The position numbers and the translations under genes were made by a program. DNA of 64,000 nt from Tolypeutes matacus. Lineage: Eukaryota; Chordata; Mammalia; Cingulata; Chlamyphoridae. The DNA lies in contig JAKSZT010054399.1 of the NCBI GenBank assembly GCA_026826555.1, positions 1,375,286 through 1,439,285 on the forward strand. Direction: 5' to 3'. The notes under the pieces are model-generated. The model was not told where the DNA came from and searched no databases. It was given only the letters and a program-made list of their open reading frames with translations. This document shows positions 1 through 11,999 of this stretch, one piece after another; the first letter of the stretch is position 1; each line of letters starts with the position of its first letter.

Positions 1-620
1 ATGATTTATTCTAAGATCAAAATATTATTCTGTGACAACTCACAGCTCTCCTCGATTATCTGTCTTGCCACTCCACATTTCCTCGACCTGATTTGAACAT
101 TTTCACTATAATGCAGCAGAGTTTAATTAAGGAAGTCAAGGAGAAAGAGCAACCAACTCCAAAGTTATTTTTTGCTTCTTGGAAGGCCATCTGGTGCCAT
201 GACCCATTTCACAACATGCAAATTCATCAGCCGAGTGCAATTTTCCTTCAATCAGTGGCCCAGTAAATATAATTACTTTGCTAATTTTAAATTACAAATG
301 GTCAGCTCAGGTTAAAGAATGCCTATTCAGCAGTCAAGATGCTACAATTAATTAAGAAAATGAGAGGGTCCATATGCCAGGGCTTTGACAAAGAAATGGG
401 GAGACAAGTTTGTTTTCTCTCACCTCTTGGGCTGCTGGTACACAACACAGGGACAGTTCCAAATATTTCCCTCTGAAGCTTTTTGTGTTGGAAATTGCAG
501 CTTGAAGCTGCAACAAATGTGTAAAGAAATTTATCTTCAGAAGCTCAGTCCTTTCAAGGCTGAACTGTTCCCTTATAAGGGGAAGGGGCTGGTTGATCCT
601 TGAATAAACTGCATGTAAAG
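1..620. other. Apparently unique AT-rich DNA with homeodomain-type motifs
   Basis: No repeat was recognised. TTAATTAA (123-130), ATAATTAC (269-276), CTAATTTT (281-288) and CAATTAATTAAG (345-356) are the kind of sites bound by homeodomain proteins. It could be a conserved enhancer, but nothing shows that directly. Confidence 0.25.
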
Positions 621-860
621 CTCACATTTAAAATAAATGAATTAATAGGTATCCTTGACTGGACACCAAAAAATGCTATAAAGGTAATTATGAGGACAAT
701 TGACAAAATTGGCATAAAACTGTAGATAAAAATGTTGTGTCAATATTAAGTTTCCTGAATTTGATAACTGCCTTGTTTTCAGAAAATACACACCGAGCTA
801 TTAAAGAGTAAAAGGGTATAATGGCTACCAATTGGTTCAGAAATGGTTCAGAAAATATTT

Positions 861-916
861 TGTGTGTGTGTGTAGAGAGAGAGAGAGAAAGAGAAAGAAA
901 GAGAAAGAAAGAAAGG
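861..916. repeat. (TG)n-(GA)n-(GAAA)n microsatellite
   Basis: A short TG run is followed by GA and GAAA units, giving a purine-rich strand of about 45 bases. Confidence 0.9.
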
Positions 917-1939
917 AAATTGGCAAAGTTTTAATCATTGGTGAATTTGGGTAAAAGGTTTAGGGGAATTCACTATACAATTCTTGCAATTTTTTTCTGA
1001 AGTTTAAAATTCTTTTAAAGTAAAAGGTTTTAAATTTTAAAATTTTAGTTAATTAAAAAATTTCTGTAAATGAATTCAAAAGCCCGGACCAAAAGGTAAG
1101 TACATTAGAAACCACTAAAAAGTCATTAAATATCAAAATATAGTGAATTTAAGCATGAATATTTGAAGGTAATTATTTGAGATAAACATTAAGAAAAACC
1201 AACAATTATCCCCCTGTCAGCAGTACTATATTTATAAATTCCACCACCAGAAGTAATCCTCAAGGTAACTTAATTCAACAATCCTGAGACCAAACCCATC
1301 GGTCATTTCCGAATCAGGGCATTTTCCCTACCATGTTTGTAGTGAATTAAAATAAAATAGGGTATTTGCATTCTCATGATGCTTTAACATCTCAGACACT
1401 GTCGTTGGGTCCTCCTCCGTGATCTCCCCCCTCGACACCTGCTTACCCAAAATAAGCAGCTTCTCCTTAACCTACCCACATCCTACCCAGGTTCGCGTCC
1501 CCGTGAATGTCAAATACAAACTTCCCAGTCCACACTTTTGCTTGACCAGCCTCTGCAGCTCAACCCATGTACCAATTTAAAGGCATAGTCTCCATGTCCA
1601 GTATAACCTTTGTTCCCTACCTGCTTGGTTGATCCTACATACCTGGCGTGTTTCCCCATGTGGCCCTGCAAGGCGTGCCTCCCCTCTCTAGTCCAGGATC
1701 TGACACTTTTCTTTCATGCACCTCTGCCATCACTTGTCCTTGCTGCACCTGAACCTCTGTATAAAAATCCTTACAACTCAATGTTCTTCCTGAGAATGAA
1801 ATCCAGAGTGAGGAGGTTTCACGCCCCAAACAGCCAGACCCAGAAGAGTTGAGTCCTCTTGGAATTTACACTAGATTTAGTGACATGGAGAGGGCTCATG
1901 AGCCATGCTGATATATCGTGATTCCCCAACCAGCGAGTA
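917..1939. other. No recognisable feature
   Basis: AT-rich up to about 1380, then pyrimidine-rich on the plus strand to about 1800. Short open frames on both strands here overlap each other and show no family signature. Confidence 0.5.
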
Positions 1940-2090
1940 TTCAATATGCCCCAAAGACAAAGGCCATTTGGGAAAGTTACCATTTGGCCTATTTGGGCCT
2001 CGGTCTTCCCACCTGTAAAATGAACATAACAATTCATACCTGTTTAGGTTTAATTGCAGAGAGAAAAGAGAACCAAGGCTAGCTGATTTA
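1940..2090 (+). mobile_element. MIR-like fragment
   Basis: The phrases tcggtcttcccacctgtaaa and atgaacataacaattcatac resemble the middle of MIR. Decayed. Confidence 0.5.
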
Positions 2091-2889
2091 CACAGGAAGA
2101 AAGGTATTGCCTGGTATTAAATGGTCTACAGATTTCAATAAACGCCCCAAATCTGCTTCTCAGAACCAAGTCTGCCTCTTCTGGGGTCAGGAAGCCAAGA
2201 TCTCCTGACCTACACCATCATCATGACTTTAGAAGCCACTGTGATTGGGAAGCTACTGCCCTACCACCATGCCTGCTGCAGTTACTAGCAGGGAAATGAA
2301 AGTGCCATGCCCTGCCTCAACACCAGGTAGCTGCGACCAGCCACCGGGACCTTGGCTGGTGATGCAGAGGACACCAAACACCTCTGCTACTCTACTTGCC
2401 AGTGGAAACAGTAGATTTCCACCTTCCAAATCTTACTGGGGAAACAAAAAATCACAGACAGAATCATAGATACAAGAGAGTCTGGGAAGGGTAGTTTTAG
2501 CTTTCTGGTCTATAAAGTAGAGTAGAGCACACCAGAAGGTTGGAATGAATGCCAAGTGCAAATGTGAGTATCGACCGCCCTTTAGAGTGGGGTGGATTAA
2601 ATGAGGTAGTGATATCAAGTAGGTGGCACAGTGTCCAGCACACAAATGGTATTACTGTTAATATTCCATCTACAGACCCTGCGTAGTCTTTGTTCTACAA
2701 ATCTGTACTGCTACAAGTTTACAATTTAAATAGGACAGTAATTCCCCCACCCCACCAGGTGGTATTACCAAAGAGGATGGACTATGACATTGTTCAAAAG
2801 AATATTAACATTTACAGAGGGCCTGCAAGTTGCCAGGGTGGTGTGCTCCCAACTCATCTTCCCTACTTCATTTATTCTTCATAATTCTA

Positions 2890-3490
2890 TGGAGAATTTA
2901 CACAGACACACCAATGTTTTCAGCAGCATTATTCAGCCACAATGAGGAATGATATTCTGATACAATAGGGATGAACCTTGGAAACGCCATGCTAAGTGAA
3001 ATAAGCCAGGCACAGAAGGACAAATATGGTTTGATTCCACTTATATGAAATATCTAGAACAAGCAAATCCATAGAATACCAGGAGCAAGGGGACTATGAG
3101 GGGCTACTGCTTAATGGGTAAAGAGTTTCTGCTTGGGGTGATGAAAAGTTTTGGTACTGGTTGGCGGTGATGACAGTAGCACAACATTGTGGATGTAGTT
3201 TATGCCACTGAAATGCATACTTAAAATGGTTAAAGTGGCAAATTTGTGTTATAGATATGCTACCACAATAAAAGTAAATTGAACATGTAGTTAGTGAATA
3301 TAGAAAATACCCATTATTCACTTATAAGCATCTCTAAGGCCAAAAAGAATAATAAAATCTGGTAGTGCTGAAACACACACACACATAATTTACACAGATG
3401 CAACAATGCTCGTAGTGGCACTGTTTACAATAGGTAAAAAGGGGAAAGATGGAGGTGACAGCAGTGCTTGTCCATGTGCAGGAGATGGTT
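2890..3490 (+). mobile_element. Old L1M 3' fragments
   Basis: The text gatgaaccttggaaacgcca, taagccaggcacagaaggac and atatgctaccacaataaaa is characteristic of the 3' end of ORF2 and the 3' UTR of old L1M families. A second, upstream-type piece (tttacaataggtaaaaaggg) lies at 3400-3490. A CA-repeat of six units at about 3373-3384 separates them. Confidence 0.65.
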
Positions 3491-3654
3491 TAATGGAAAA
3501 ATAAGTGAATAGCTTAGCCCCATGCCTGGCTTGAGGTAAGAGTGCCACAAATACTAGCTATTATTGGCCTTGTGAGAAGACCTTTAAACATCGACTGCAT
3601 GGCTGTATTACTAACTGACTTTGCATCTTATCAAGGATCCGTCTTCAAAGGAGT

Positions 3655-3815
3655 TTTGACTAACGGCTCCATATTGATACGGAAGGAGTTCTTTATGCGG
3701 CCAGCTTTAGGACTTTGAGTGAGCCACTTAATTCATCTTTTTTCATCTGTAAGATGGGAATAGCCCACATCTTATCGGGTTGTCATGAGGATTAAATGTT
3801 TAAAGTGTCTAATGA
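3655..3815 (+). mobile_element. MIR SINE
   Basis: The phrases gagtgagccacttaattcat, catctgtaagatgggaatag and gttgtcatgaggattaaatg follow the MIR core. A short MIR-like tail (catgcctggcttgaggtaag, then gctattattg) also lies at 3505-3570. Confidence 0.65.
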
Positions 3816-3829
3816 ATTTTTTGGGTTTT

Positions 3830-4130
3830 GTTTGCTTTGCCAAAATGGGATATGATACAATCATTTTCTTCATCTTCCTTTTCTTTCCCAAAAGTAGCTC
3901 ATGAAAATAATGAAAAGCCATATGGTATAGTACTAATTCATCCATTTTAGTGACTGTGTAATACCCATCCATGATGTGGATACACAGTAATTTATTTGTC
4001 ATCATCCTACTGATCAGCATTGGCTTTATTTACAATTTTTCTCTGAGAACAATGCATGGAAATCCTCAGGCATATGCCTGCTTCTGGTAAACACAATTTG
4101 GTGCACAAATGAAAGTATATAACTTGATGA
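3830..4130 (-). mobile_element. Old L1 fragment
   Basis: The run attcatccattttagtgact, then gtggatacacagtaatttat, then cagcattggctttatttaca follows the order of the L1 ORF2 end seen in antisense elsewhere in this window. Strongly decayed. Confidence 0.45.
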
Positions 4131-4150
4131 ATTTTTAAAATATAATAAGG

Positions 4151-5220
4151 CGTGTTTTTAAAGAAGTTTTAGATTATAGAAAAGTTATATTGAAAGTATA
4201 AGGGATTCCCATATACCTCGCTCCTTCCCCCTCCAACATCTTCCCCTATTAATAACATCTTACAATTGTGTGGTACATCTGTTAAAATTGATGAATAAAT
4301 ACTGCAGCATTGCTACTAACCGAGGTCTAGAGTTTACATTGTAGTTTACAGTTAATTCCAATGCCCTAAAAATGCCCTATGTTCCACCTGTTATTCCCTC
4401 TCCCTCCCCTGGTTACTCTGGTAACCAGTATCTTTAAAACAGTGTTACATGTTCTTCATCACTACAATATTAATAAGTTTACTTTGTCCATGGTTGCATT
4501 CCCCCCTTATTGTGTTCATTCCTCACCCTTGAGCATTTGGGGATGGTGATGCCCACTCTGCCTCAAATTGAGAGGGGGCTTAGATCTTATGGGGCAGATG
4601 GAAGGAACTGTTTTGCCTGCAGTTGCAGATACTCTGTTTTTTGGGGATGGGGGTTGTCCATCATCATCATTTTGTTAGTTGTCCCGAGTGAGTCTGATGA
4701 TCTGGAGAGAAGGTGTTGGCTGCAACTCTGCTGAGATGCAGGGTGCAAACAGCATATGAGCAGACGAAAGATTTAAGTCTCTGAGACATATATTTAACTG
4801 GTATAGTGCTAATTATAGGTTCAAATAACAGGGATAGAAGAATCCCGTGTAGGGAAATTATGAGTCTAACTCTGTTACATTGGGGAAACAGGTTGTCATA
4901 TATTCCAAGGCAAGGCCCACCCACAGGGTGCTGATTCAAGGGGTGGTGTGCCCTGCCTCTAGTGTCTGCATGGCTCTAGAGTCCACAGGAGCACCCCTCT
5001 TTGAGCTTTGTTCACAGTGGCAGTTAGTGAGACCTGCCTGAGATATACCTAAGTGTAAACTCTGGAATGACCTCTCAACTCACTTTGAAATCTCTTAGCC
5101 ATAAAAAGTCTTTTGCATTTGATGTCCCCCCCTCCCCCCTTTGGACAAGGTCTTTTTCCAAATGCATTGCTGGTTTGTGCTTGGTAATAATCCCTTGGTG
5201 CCAGGGAGGCTCATCCCTGT
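4151..5220 (-). mobile_element. Lineage-type L1 3' UTR, copy 1
   Basis: This stretch matches 16690-17820 along most of its length in the same orientation: both read gggattcccata, ttaataacatct/ttaacaacatct, gatgcccactctg/gatgcccattctg, tcatcatcatt/tcatcatcctc and gaaatctcttagccataaaa. Its left edge corresponds to the A-rich end of the plus-strand copy at 20045-20690. It is therefore a minus-strand L1 3' UTR about 1 kb long. It contains no coding sequence. Confidence 0.7.
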
Positions 5221-6128
5221 TGATGAATTTTTAAAAACTGAACATACCCGTATAATCAGCACCCAGATCAATAAATAGTACATTACCAGCTTCCCAGAAG
5301 CCTACATCATGCCTCCTGCCAACCATTCACAACTCTCCTCCTGATTTCTATGGGCTTTGCCTGCTTTCCAGCTGTATATAAATGGAACCATTCATTTGTA
5401 TTCTGTTGGGCCTGGCTTCTTTTGTGCATTTCATCCTTATTGACACTTGGAATTATAATTTGTTCATTCTAATTCCTGTACAGTGCATTATTAAATGAAT
5501 ATGACACAATCCATTTATCCATTCTACTGGCACCTTCCAGTTTTTGACTTAGATGAATGGTGCTGCAGTGAACATTTTTCTCCACACCTTCTGGTGAACA
5601 CATGTACACAGATCTGTTGGGCATATACCACAGGTGGCATTGCTACATCACAAGTATACATTGGTCATATGTAGAAGGCACTGGAAAATAGTTTTTCAAA
5701 GGGGTTGTACCAATTTATACTTCCACCAGCAGTGTATGATAGTTTTGATTGTCCCACATCCTTGCGAAAAACTTGGTGCTTTTCCTGTACGTAATTTTTT
5801 TTATTTCTATGGGGTGGATTCTCAGGATTGGGATTGCTGACAAAGTATATATGTATACTTGTAATAATGTAAAGTATTATTTAATTTTAACAGATGTTGC
5901 CAATTGGTTTCCACAAAGTCTGTACAACTTAGCATTTTCATCAGCAGCATATGAGAGGATTCTTCTTCCTACCTCTCCACCAGCAGTAAGTGCTGATGCT
6001 CTTTGTATTTCTTGCCATTCTCATGGCTGTAAAACAATATTACATTGTTATTCCAATTTGCACTTCCTATTATTAGTTATATTTGTTAGTTACTTGGATT
6101 TGATCTTCTATGAATTTTTTTTAAATTA
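5221..6128 (-). mobile_element. Old L1M/HAL1 fragment
   Basis: The minus-strand sense contains typical old-L1 segments, such as the region around 5521-5720 that mirrors the ORF2 end (ttccacaaagtc-type, ggttgtaccaatttatactt). No long open frame remains. It abuts the end of the L1 3' UTR copy at 5220. Confidence 0.65.
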
Positions 6129-6424
6129 ACAACTTTATTTCAAATTCACAAAAATAAAAGAACAGAAAAGGGCAGCTCAACAAGTTATGGAAACATTACT
6201 CCTAAAAACTTCTTTTTCAGGCACTTTTACCTCATCTAATTCCAACTGCTAATTCAGTTGTTCCTCCAGTGTTCAGAAAGATACACAGAAGAACACAGAT
6301 TAGTTAAATGACATAGTCAAGGTCTACTTATTAACGAAAACAAACAAACAAATACCCAACTGTAGCAGTCTGGCAGTTTTATATAGTTATGAATTCCAAA
6401 AATAGATATTGGATTATGCTTGTA

Positions 6425-6955
6425 AACTGATCTGTTAATCTGGGCATGATTAAGTTATGATTAGGGCATTGACTGGGCCATGTCAGTAGGGCGTTGAGCC
6501 CCACCCCTTGGTGGGTGGGGTCTCGAAGATAAAAAGGCATGGCAAAGGACAGAGTTGGAGTAGTTTTGATGTTGGGGTTCTGATGAGGAAGGAGAGAAAG
6601 CCCCAGGAAAAGAGATGAGCCCTTTGCCTGACAGTTCCCAGCTGGCCTTGTGGAGAGAGGTAAGGCCTAGAGAGCCTCATAGTCTACAGCTGACCTTGTG
6701 GAGGAACTAGGAGCTAAGCCCAGAGAGAAACAGAGCCCCGGGAGGAGAGGAACCCAAGAAGCCTGAACCCTGGCAAACGTCGGCAGCTGTCTTGCTCCAA
6801 CACGTGGCAACAGACTTTGGTGAGGGAAGAAACTTATGCTTTATCCTTTCGGTAACTGTAAGCTTCTATCCCAAATAAATACCCTTTATAAAGACCAACA
6901 GATTTCTGGTATTTTGCATCAGCACCCCTTTGGCTGACTAATACAGCAACCACAC

Positions 6956-6957
<2 letters not shown>
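6425..6957 (+). mobile_element. Solo LTR-like element, copy 1
   Basis: Its end reads caaataaataccctttataa then gatttctggtattttgcatc then ggctgactaatacag, with an AATAAA at about 6875-6880. The minus-strand reading resembles the starts of the copies at 35188 and 60570. The layout suggests a MaLR-type solo LTR of a family expanded in this lineage. No internal viral genes were seen. Confidence 0.55.

Positions 6958-6986
<29 letters not shown>
6957..6986. repeat. Poly(A) run of about 29 bases
   Basis: It lies between the LTR-like element and the CHFR retrocopy. The text before it (agcaaccacacc) and after it (agcaacccagcc) is similar, so it may be a small insertion with a short duplication. Confidence 0.8.
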
Positions 6987-6987
<1 letters not shown>

Positions 6988-6990
6988 CAA

Positions 6991-8748
6991 CCCAGCCCTA
7001 GAGCAGGAAGACTTGGAGCCCATTAAAAAGAAAATGAAAGGAGATGGGCAGTCCAGTCTGAATCTTCAGTTGTTCGTGGCAGATCAGTGTAAAAACAGCC
7101 AAACCATCCAGAGCTGCGGCCATGAGACCAAACACGTTACAAGAGAGGCTCACTTGCACTATCAGGAGCGTTGCACACGTGAGCCTGCAGCCTTGCACAC
7201 GCCTTCTGGGCAGCGCGCTCCCGGGCTGGATGGAGCGCTGCTCCTTGTGCCCGACGTGCCACTGTCCCGTGCAGCGGATCCATAGGAACCGCATCTTCAA
7301 CAACCTGGGGGGGGCGTACCGAACCCGGCACCCAGACAGATGTGCGAAGTATGGATGCCAGGAGCAGGGTCACTCAAGACCTGCTGCAGCCGAAAGTCAG
7401 GAGGTCGCTTTCTGATGAGGAGGGAAGCTCGGAGGACCTGCTGGAGCTGTCAGGCGCCGTCGGCGAATCCCCAGGTATCAGCCAGCCATACGTCGTGGGC
7501 AGCCAGTGTCCAGGGTACAGAAGGCCGGGGGCACAGCCCCTCCCTGCCCAGGCTCCGAGGGTGAGCGGGGGCTGCTGCAGGCCCCGCCAGCTCCTCTCCA
7601 GCCGCCTGGGAGTATGTGGGTGCTTCCCATCCGACAGGCAGCTGTTCCCCCGCCCAGAGGTCTCCTCTTCTACCTTTTTGGCCACTATGTTAAAACAGAT
7701 ATTTCTTTTCAAGGAGAATTCCGTAGGGGAAAAAAGAAAGTTTATCAGAGGCATTTTGTTGTATAAGGAAAAGGGGGCATAAGTTTACAGCCAAAAGGAT
7801 GCACAGAGTATTCTGCTGTTGGGAGAACCACTGCATTTTATTTATATGTTTTTTATTTTAATGGGCTTGGTGCTTACCTTCTGATAAGATTTAAGTATCA
7901 CAAACAGCCGCACAAATAATATGATTTTTTAAGTTGACTAAAATTTGGGATAATATGCAAGAATAAACGTATGTTTCTGTCTGTTGGAAAAAAATCATAG
8001 AATGTCCCAAACTGCTGACTTGAGAGCATCCCGATTTTAAGTTAGTGCAATTTCTTTTTAGATCAGTGTGTACGGTGGGTTATTAATATCTCTTAGTGGA
8101 GTTCTCCTGGGAACCAGTTCTCGACCCCAAGCAGATCGTCAGACTGGAGCAAGGGCACAGGAAGCCTTGGCGCGCCTGGCGTGGGGGCAGGGGGTGATGA
8201 CGGCTGATCTGGGCCGTGGCCTCACAGACGGCCACCAAGAGTCCCCTCTGCCCTGCTGCCCATGGTACCTTACATGTTCTTTTATTCCTTCCCGGCTTCC
8301 CAGGAACTGAAGAGTTGGAGGCAGTGGATCTTGGGGGTCGCCCCCTCGCTGGCCCCCGCCTCTCCCCGTGGGGTGCTGACCCCACTGCCATTGTCCTTCC
8401 CAGCTGGGGTCCCGGGGAGCCCGGGGAGTGGCCGCTGGACATGGCCTCGCTTCCCCTCGTGCCCACCTTTACCCTTGCCTTCTGCATCAGGTCGGCCATT
8501 TCATCGGGAAGAATACTTGACATTTTGCTTGTTGCATATAAAAAAATTATTGTTAACCCTTTGCTGAGCTCACCTGGTGTATTTGTTCACAAACATGTAA
8601 CTCTTGCTTCTTCTCGGGAATATGATTTTCAGCTGTTGTCCTGCTCTCGCTATAAACGCTGAGAAGCAGTACTCTGTATTTATGGGGGGGGAGCCCTTTG
8701 TTTCCTGTCTAGTAAACAAGTCGTTTCTCTCCAAAAAAAAAAAAAAAG
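6991..8748 (+). pseudogene. CHFR: CHFR retropseudogene, 5'-truncated, with poly(A) tail
   Basis: CHFR is a FHA-RING ubiquitin ligase of the mitotic entry checkpoint. This intronless copy starts mid-protein at a segment like human EDLEPVKKKMRGDG (about 7008-7050). It continues through the RING region (7122-7340, including GWMERCSLCPTC and NNLGGAYRTRHPD) and, after a frameshift, through SMDARSRVTQDLLQPKVRRS and DEEGSSEDLLELS (7342-7480) to ISQPYVVGSQC. Another shift follows near 7506-7560. Stops and shifts break the frame, and RING ligands are lost: the first CxxC reads CTIR and the HTFC site is gone. A 15-base A-run at 8734-8748 looks like the tail. The part after about 7650 does not match the CHFR protein I know and is probably 3' UTR; this is inferred. 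No clear target-site duplication was found. Confidence 0.85.
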
Positions 8749-9078
8749 GAAGAATGATTGTAGCCCAGAGAAGAAAAGACAAACCAAGGAACTGTGTTAG
8801 CTTTCTTTGAAAATCTGAAGGCTCGTGGTATAAGGGATTCCACGTATTCTATGTCTTCTGAGGGCAGAATTGGACCAATGAATGGAAATGTTAAGGTGAG
8901 ATATTTTAAATTAAATTCAGAAAGGGCTTTAAAATCAATAGTGTGTCCAGTAAAGAAACAAGCTTTCTCTGAGGTTGTGAATTCTCTGTCCCTGCATGGA
9001 TTTAAGACAAGGCTGCCTGATTACATTTCATTTCAGGGATGTGTCGAAGGGATTCCTCCATTAATTGGGAGATGGACT

Positions 9079-9270
9079 GGGTCAGTGGTTCCCAAACCAG
9101 GCAATGCCTCAGAATCCAGTGAAAAACTTTAACATGCAGATTTCCAGTGCCCTGCCTTGAAGATGTTGTTGAAGAAGGCCTAGGGAGGGGCCCAGAAATC
9201 TGTATTTTCAAAACACTGCTGGAACGATTCTGGTGTAGCCCATGTGTAGATCAACATTTGAGAAACACTG
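9079..9270 (+). mobile_element. hAT-Charlie-type DNA transposon (MER5-like)
   Basis: The ends form terminal inverted repeats: cagtggttcccaaac at the left and tttgagaaacactg at the right. Inside are aatgcctcagaatccagtga and ggcccagaaatctgtatttt, as in MER5A-like elements. No transposase. Confidence 0.75.
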
Positions 9271-9641
9271 GACTAAATGGCCTCCAAGATTCTCTTTCAA
9301 TTTCAGAATGACAGATTTTACCAACGACAATGTTAGTAATGTTATTTAACACAAAATATGATGATTCGGATAACCAAGGACTGTATAAAACCCCACCCAA
9401 ACTATTTTGCCCTCTGACTAGTACCCACAAAGAAAATGCTGGAAATACATTCTTTCTTCTACAAATGAATGTATCTTAACTATGACCCTCATACAAACAA
9501 AGATACCTGTGAAATTATGAGCTACAAGTTAATAATTTGTAGACAAAGCATCTTTGGAATTCTGCAGTTAAGTGGTTAGGAGTGTTTATGATCTCAGAAG
9601 TTAATTCTGTAAGGAGCCAAATATGCCCTGTGTTTAAGATG

Positions 9642-9835
9642 AAAGATTGTGAGCTTTGGAGTTACAGATCTGGCTCCGTTTTTCAGACCTCAGCCTCCTT
9701 ATCTCTAAAGTGGGGACAACAATACAAGTATTTCTACTTTCAGGAGATTTCCTCCAGAATTAAATGAGATGGCATGTAAAGGAACTAGCCCAGCATCTGG
9801 GCACTCAGGAAATCCTTAATAATTGTTCATTCTCT
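9642..9835 (+). mobile_element. MIR SINE
   Basis: In order: gtgagctttggagttacaga, cctcagcctccttatctcta, aagtggggacaacaataca, agcatctgggcactcaggaa, atccttaataattgttcatt. Decayed MIR. Confidence 0.75.
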
Positions 9836-10455
9836 TCCATTCTTCCCCTTACTGTGCCAGAAAAACTCACTGTATTTTTAATACAGCTTGTTCTCTTCTT
9901 TGTACAATTCCATATATCATAAAGTTAGTTTGATCTTGATGCCGTGGTTTAAAAATATTACAAGCATTTCAAAATATTTGACTCCTTCTTTGATAATTAA
10001 TGAAAGTACATATTGTTTTAGTCCTAGATGTTCATCATACATTTCAATGATATTTAAAGGAGAGTATTTATATTCAAGGAAGAGCAATATTTGATCTTAA
10101 CAGGAACATTTCAAAGGTCATAAAAGGAAGGCTGTTTTCAGAGTATCCTCGCCTTGTTCCGAAAGGATTGGATGCGTTGGCCCATTTTTCACTTTTCAAC
10201 AAGTTAATCTTGGTTTCAGCTATTTCCGTAGGTCTAATATGCAGTTAGTCTTAAGCTTAATGTTATTACTAATTCCTTTTACTAAACCAAGAAACTGAAG
10301 TCGCAGTTGCCAAGTTTCTCCCAAAAGCATAGGAATTTGGACTTCGGTCACTGAGTCTCAGGTTATTGTGAGGGGTAACAATCTCTTAGTATAAGAAGCA
10401 ACACCGAGAACCATTTCCCTTGGACCAGCAGATAGAAAAAGGTAAGCTGGACTCA

Positions 10456-11085
10456 GGGTCTTTTTTAAATTGTGTTTATTGTGGTAACAAATAGAACATA
10501 AAATTTGCCATTTTAACTGCTTTCAAGTATGCAATACAGTAATGTTAATTCAGTGTTGGGCTGCCATCACCACCCAAGCCCCAGGTAACCAGTAATCTAC
10601 TTTCTGTCTCTATGAATTTGCGTTTATTAGCTATTTCATATAAGCTATTCCTTTGTGTCTACTTATTTCACTCAGCATGATGTCTTCGAGGTTCATTCAT
10701 GATTTAGCATGCATCAGAACTTCATTCCTTTGTATGGCTGGAGAATATTCCATTGTGTGTATACCCATTCATCATTGATGGACATGTGGATTGTTTTCAC
10801 CTTTTGGCTACTGTGAATAATGCTGCTATGAATATTGATGCACAAACATCTGTCTGAGTCTCTGCTTTCAATTCTTTTAGGTATACACCTAGAAGTGGGA
10901 TTGCTGGGTCATATGGTAATTCTATATTTAGCTTTCTGAGAAACTGCCAAACCGTTTTCCACAGCAACAAAACCATTTTACATTTGACCAGCAATGCACG
11001 AGGATTCCAATTTCTTAGCATATCCTTTCCAACATTTATTTATTTAATGGTCATTCTAGTGGGTGTGAAATGGCTATTGATGTTG
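10456..11085 (-). mobile_element. Old L1 (end of ORF2 and 3' UTR)
   Basis: A minus-strand frame at 11021-10797 reads VLLLWKTVWQFLRKLNIELP and [13 protein letters not shown], the C-terminus of L1 ORF2p. The stretch towards 10456 (ccaggtaaccagtaatctac) is its 3' part. Several stops and indels are present. Confidence 0.85.
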
Positions 11086-11089
11086 AGAC

Positions 11090-11215
11090 AAGCTTAGTGT
11101 TCATCAGGTCCCTGGAGGCAGGGAATCTGCTTTATTTATTTTTATAAAATAATGCTTGGCACATAATAGATTCTCAATAAACATTAATTCAGATAAATGA
11201 ATGAATGGATGAAAC
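11090..11215 (+). mobile_element. L2-like 3' end
   Basis: The phrases ggaggcagggaatctgcttt, aatgcttggcacataataga, ttctcaataaacattaattc and gaatgaatggatg follow the L2 3' end and tail. Confidence 0.6.
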
Positions 11216-11999
11216 CAGAACTAGGAGCTAAGAATTGGAAACCAGCAAGACTGAAGTGAAAAAGCTCAAAAGAACAATATGGATTAGAAACTGGCTCTAG
11301 GAATATAGAAAACAGAAAACCCCAACAGGCTTCCCATATTGTGGTCTGGTACAATGGCAGATGGTCAGGCAGAGACTGGAGAAAATATTCTCCAGAATTC
11401 TTGCAAGAGCACTGTATGGGCTGGAAGAAATACGTTAATAAGCTGTTATAGGTCACAGGTGAGAACCCTAAGGGACCTGAGTATGGATATAGTTGGCCTG
11501 TGTAAAGCAAGGGAAAAGGGATTTATTTATAACTTTAGAATGATGAGCAGAGGGGAAGAGAGAGCAGTAGCAAAACCAGTGATCTGCAGGAATGTCCCTG
11601 TATTGCGATGTGAGTACTGTCTGAAAAAACAATCATGAGGTGCTTGCTGTGGTGGACTTCCTTGTTGAAACTAGTGAAGAGACAGCTTGATGTGTTTTTT
11701 TAATGTGATGCAAAACAGGCAGCAGGCTTGGAGGTGAGAGCATTAAGGCTGAGAAGCACAGGAAGAAACAAGGTGCAGAAATTTATAGACATTGTGAGGA
11801 GGGCTTTGGATTATCCCAAGCCATAGAATTAGGGTTTGGGTCAAGTATGTCAGATTTTTAAGTGGCAGGGAGACCCTGCTGACATCTTGATTACAATGAG
11901 TCAGCTCCAAGAAATTATGTTCCTAGAGAAAGTTGAATGAGCCCTTCTAAATCTGACTCCCTGTGTCAGGCAGAAGCGCTTAGCTTATTGAAATAACAT

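Noticed and set aside
5749..6129. 126-codon plus-strand frame
   Set aside because: It runs antisense through an old L1 fragment; such chance frames are common there.
8130..8480. GC-rich patch as a CpG-island promoter
   Set aside because: It lies within the retrocopy between CHFR-like sequence and a poly(A) tail, so the GC content is more likely inherited from the parent transcript.
8083..8662. Open frames of 146-148 codons on both strands
   Set aside because: They overlap in opposite directions in GC-rich DNA inside the CHFR retrocopy, where stops are rare by composition. Neither resembles a known family.
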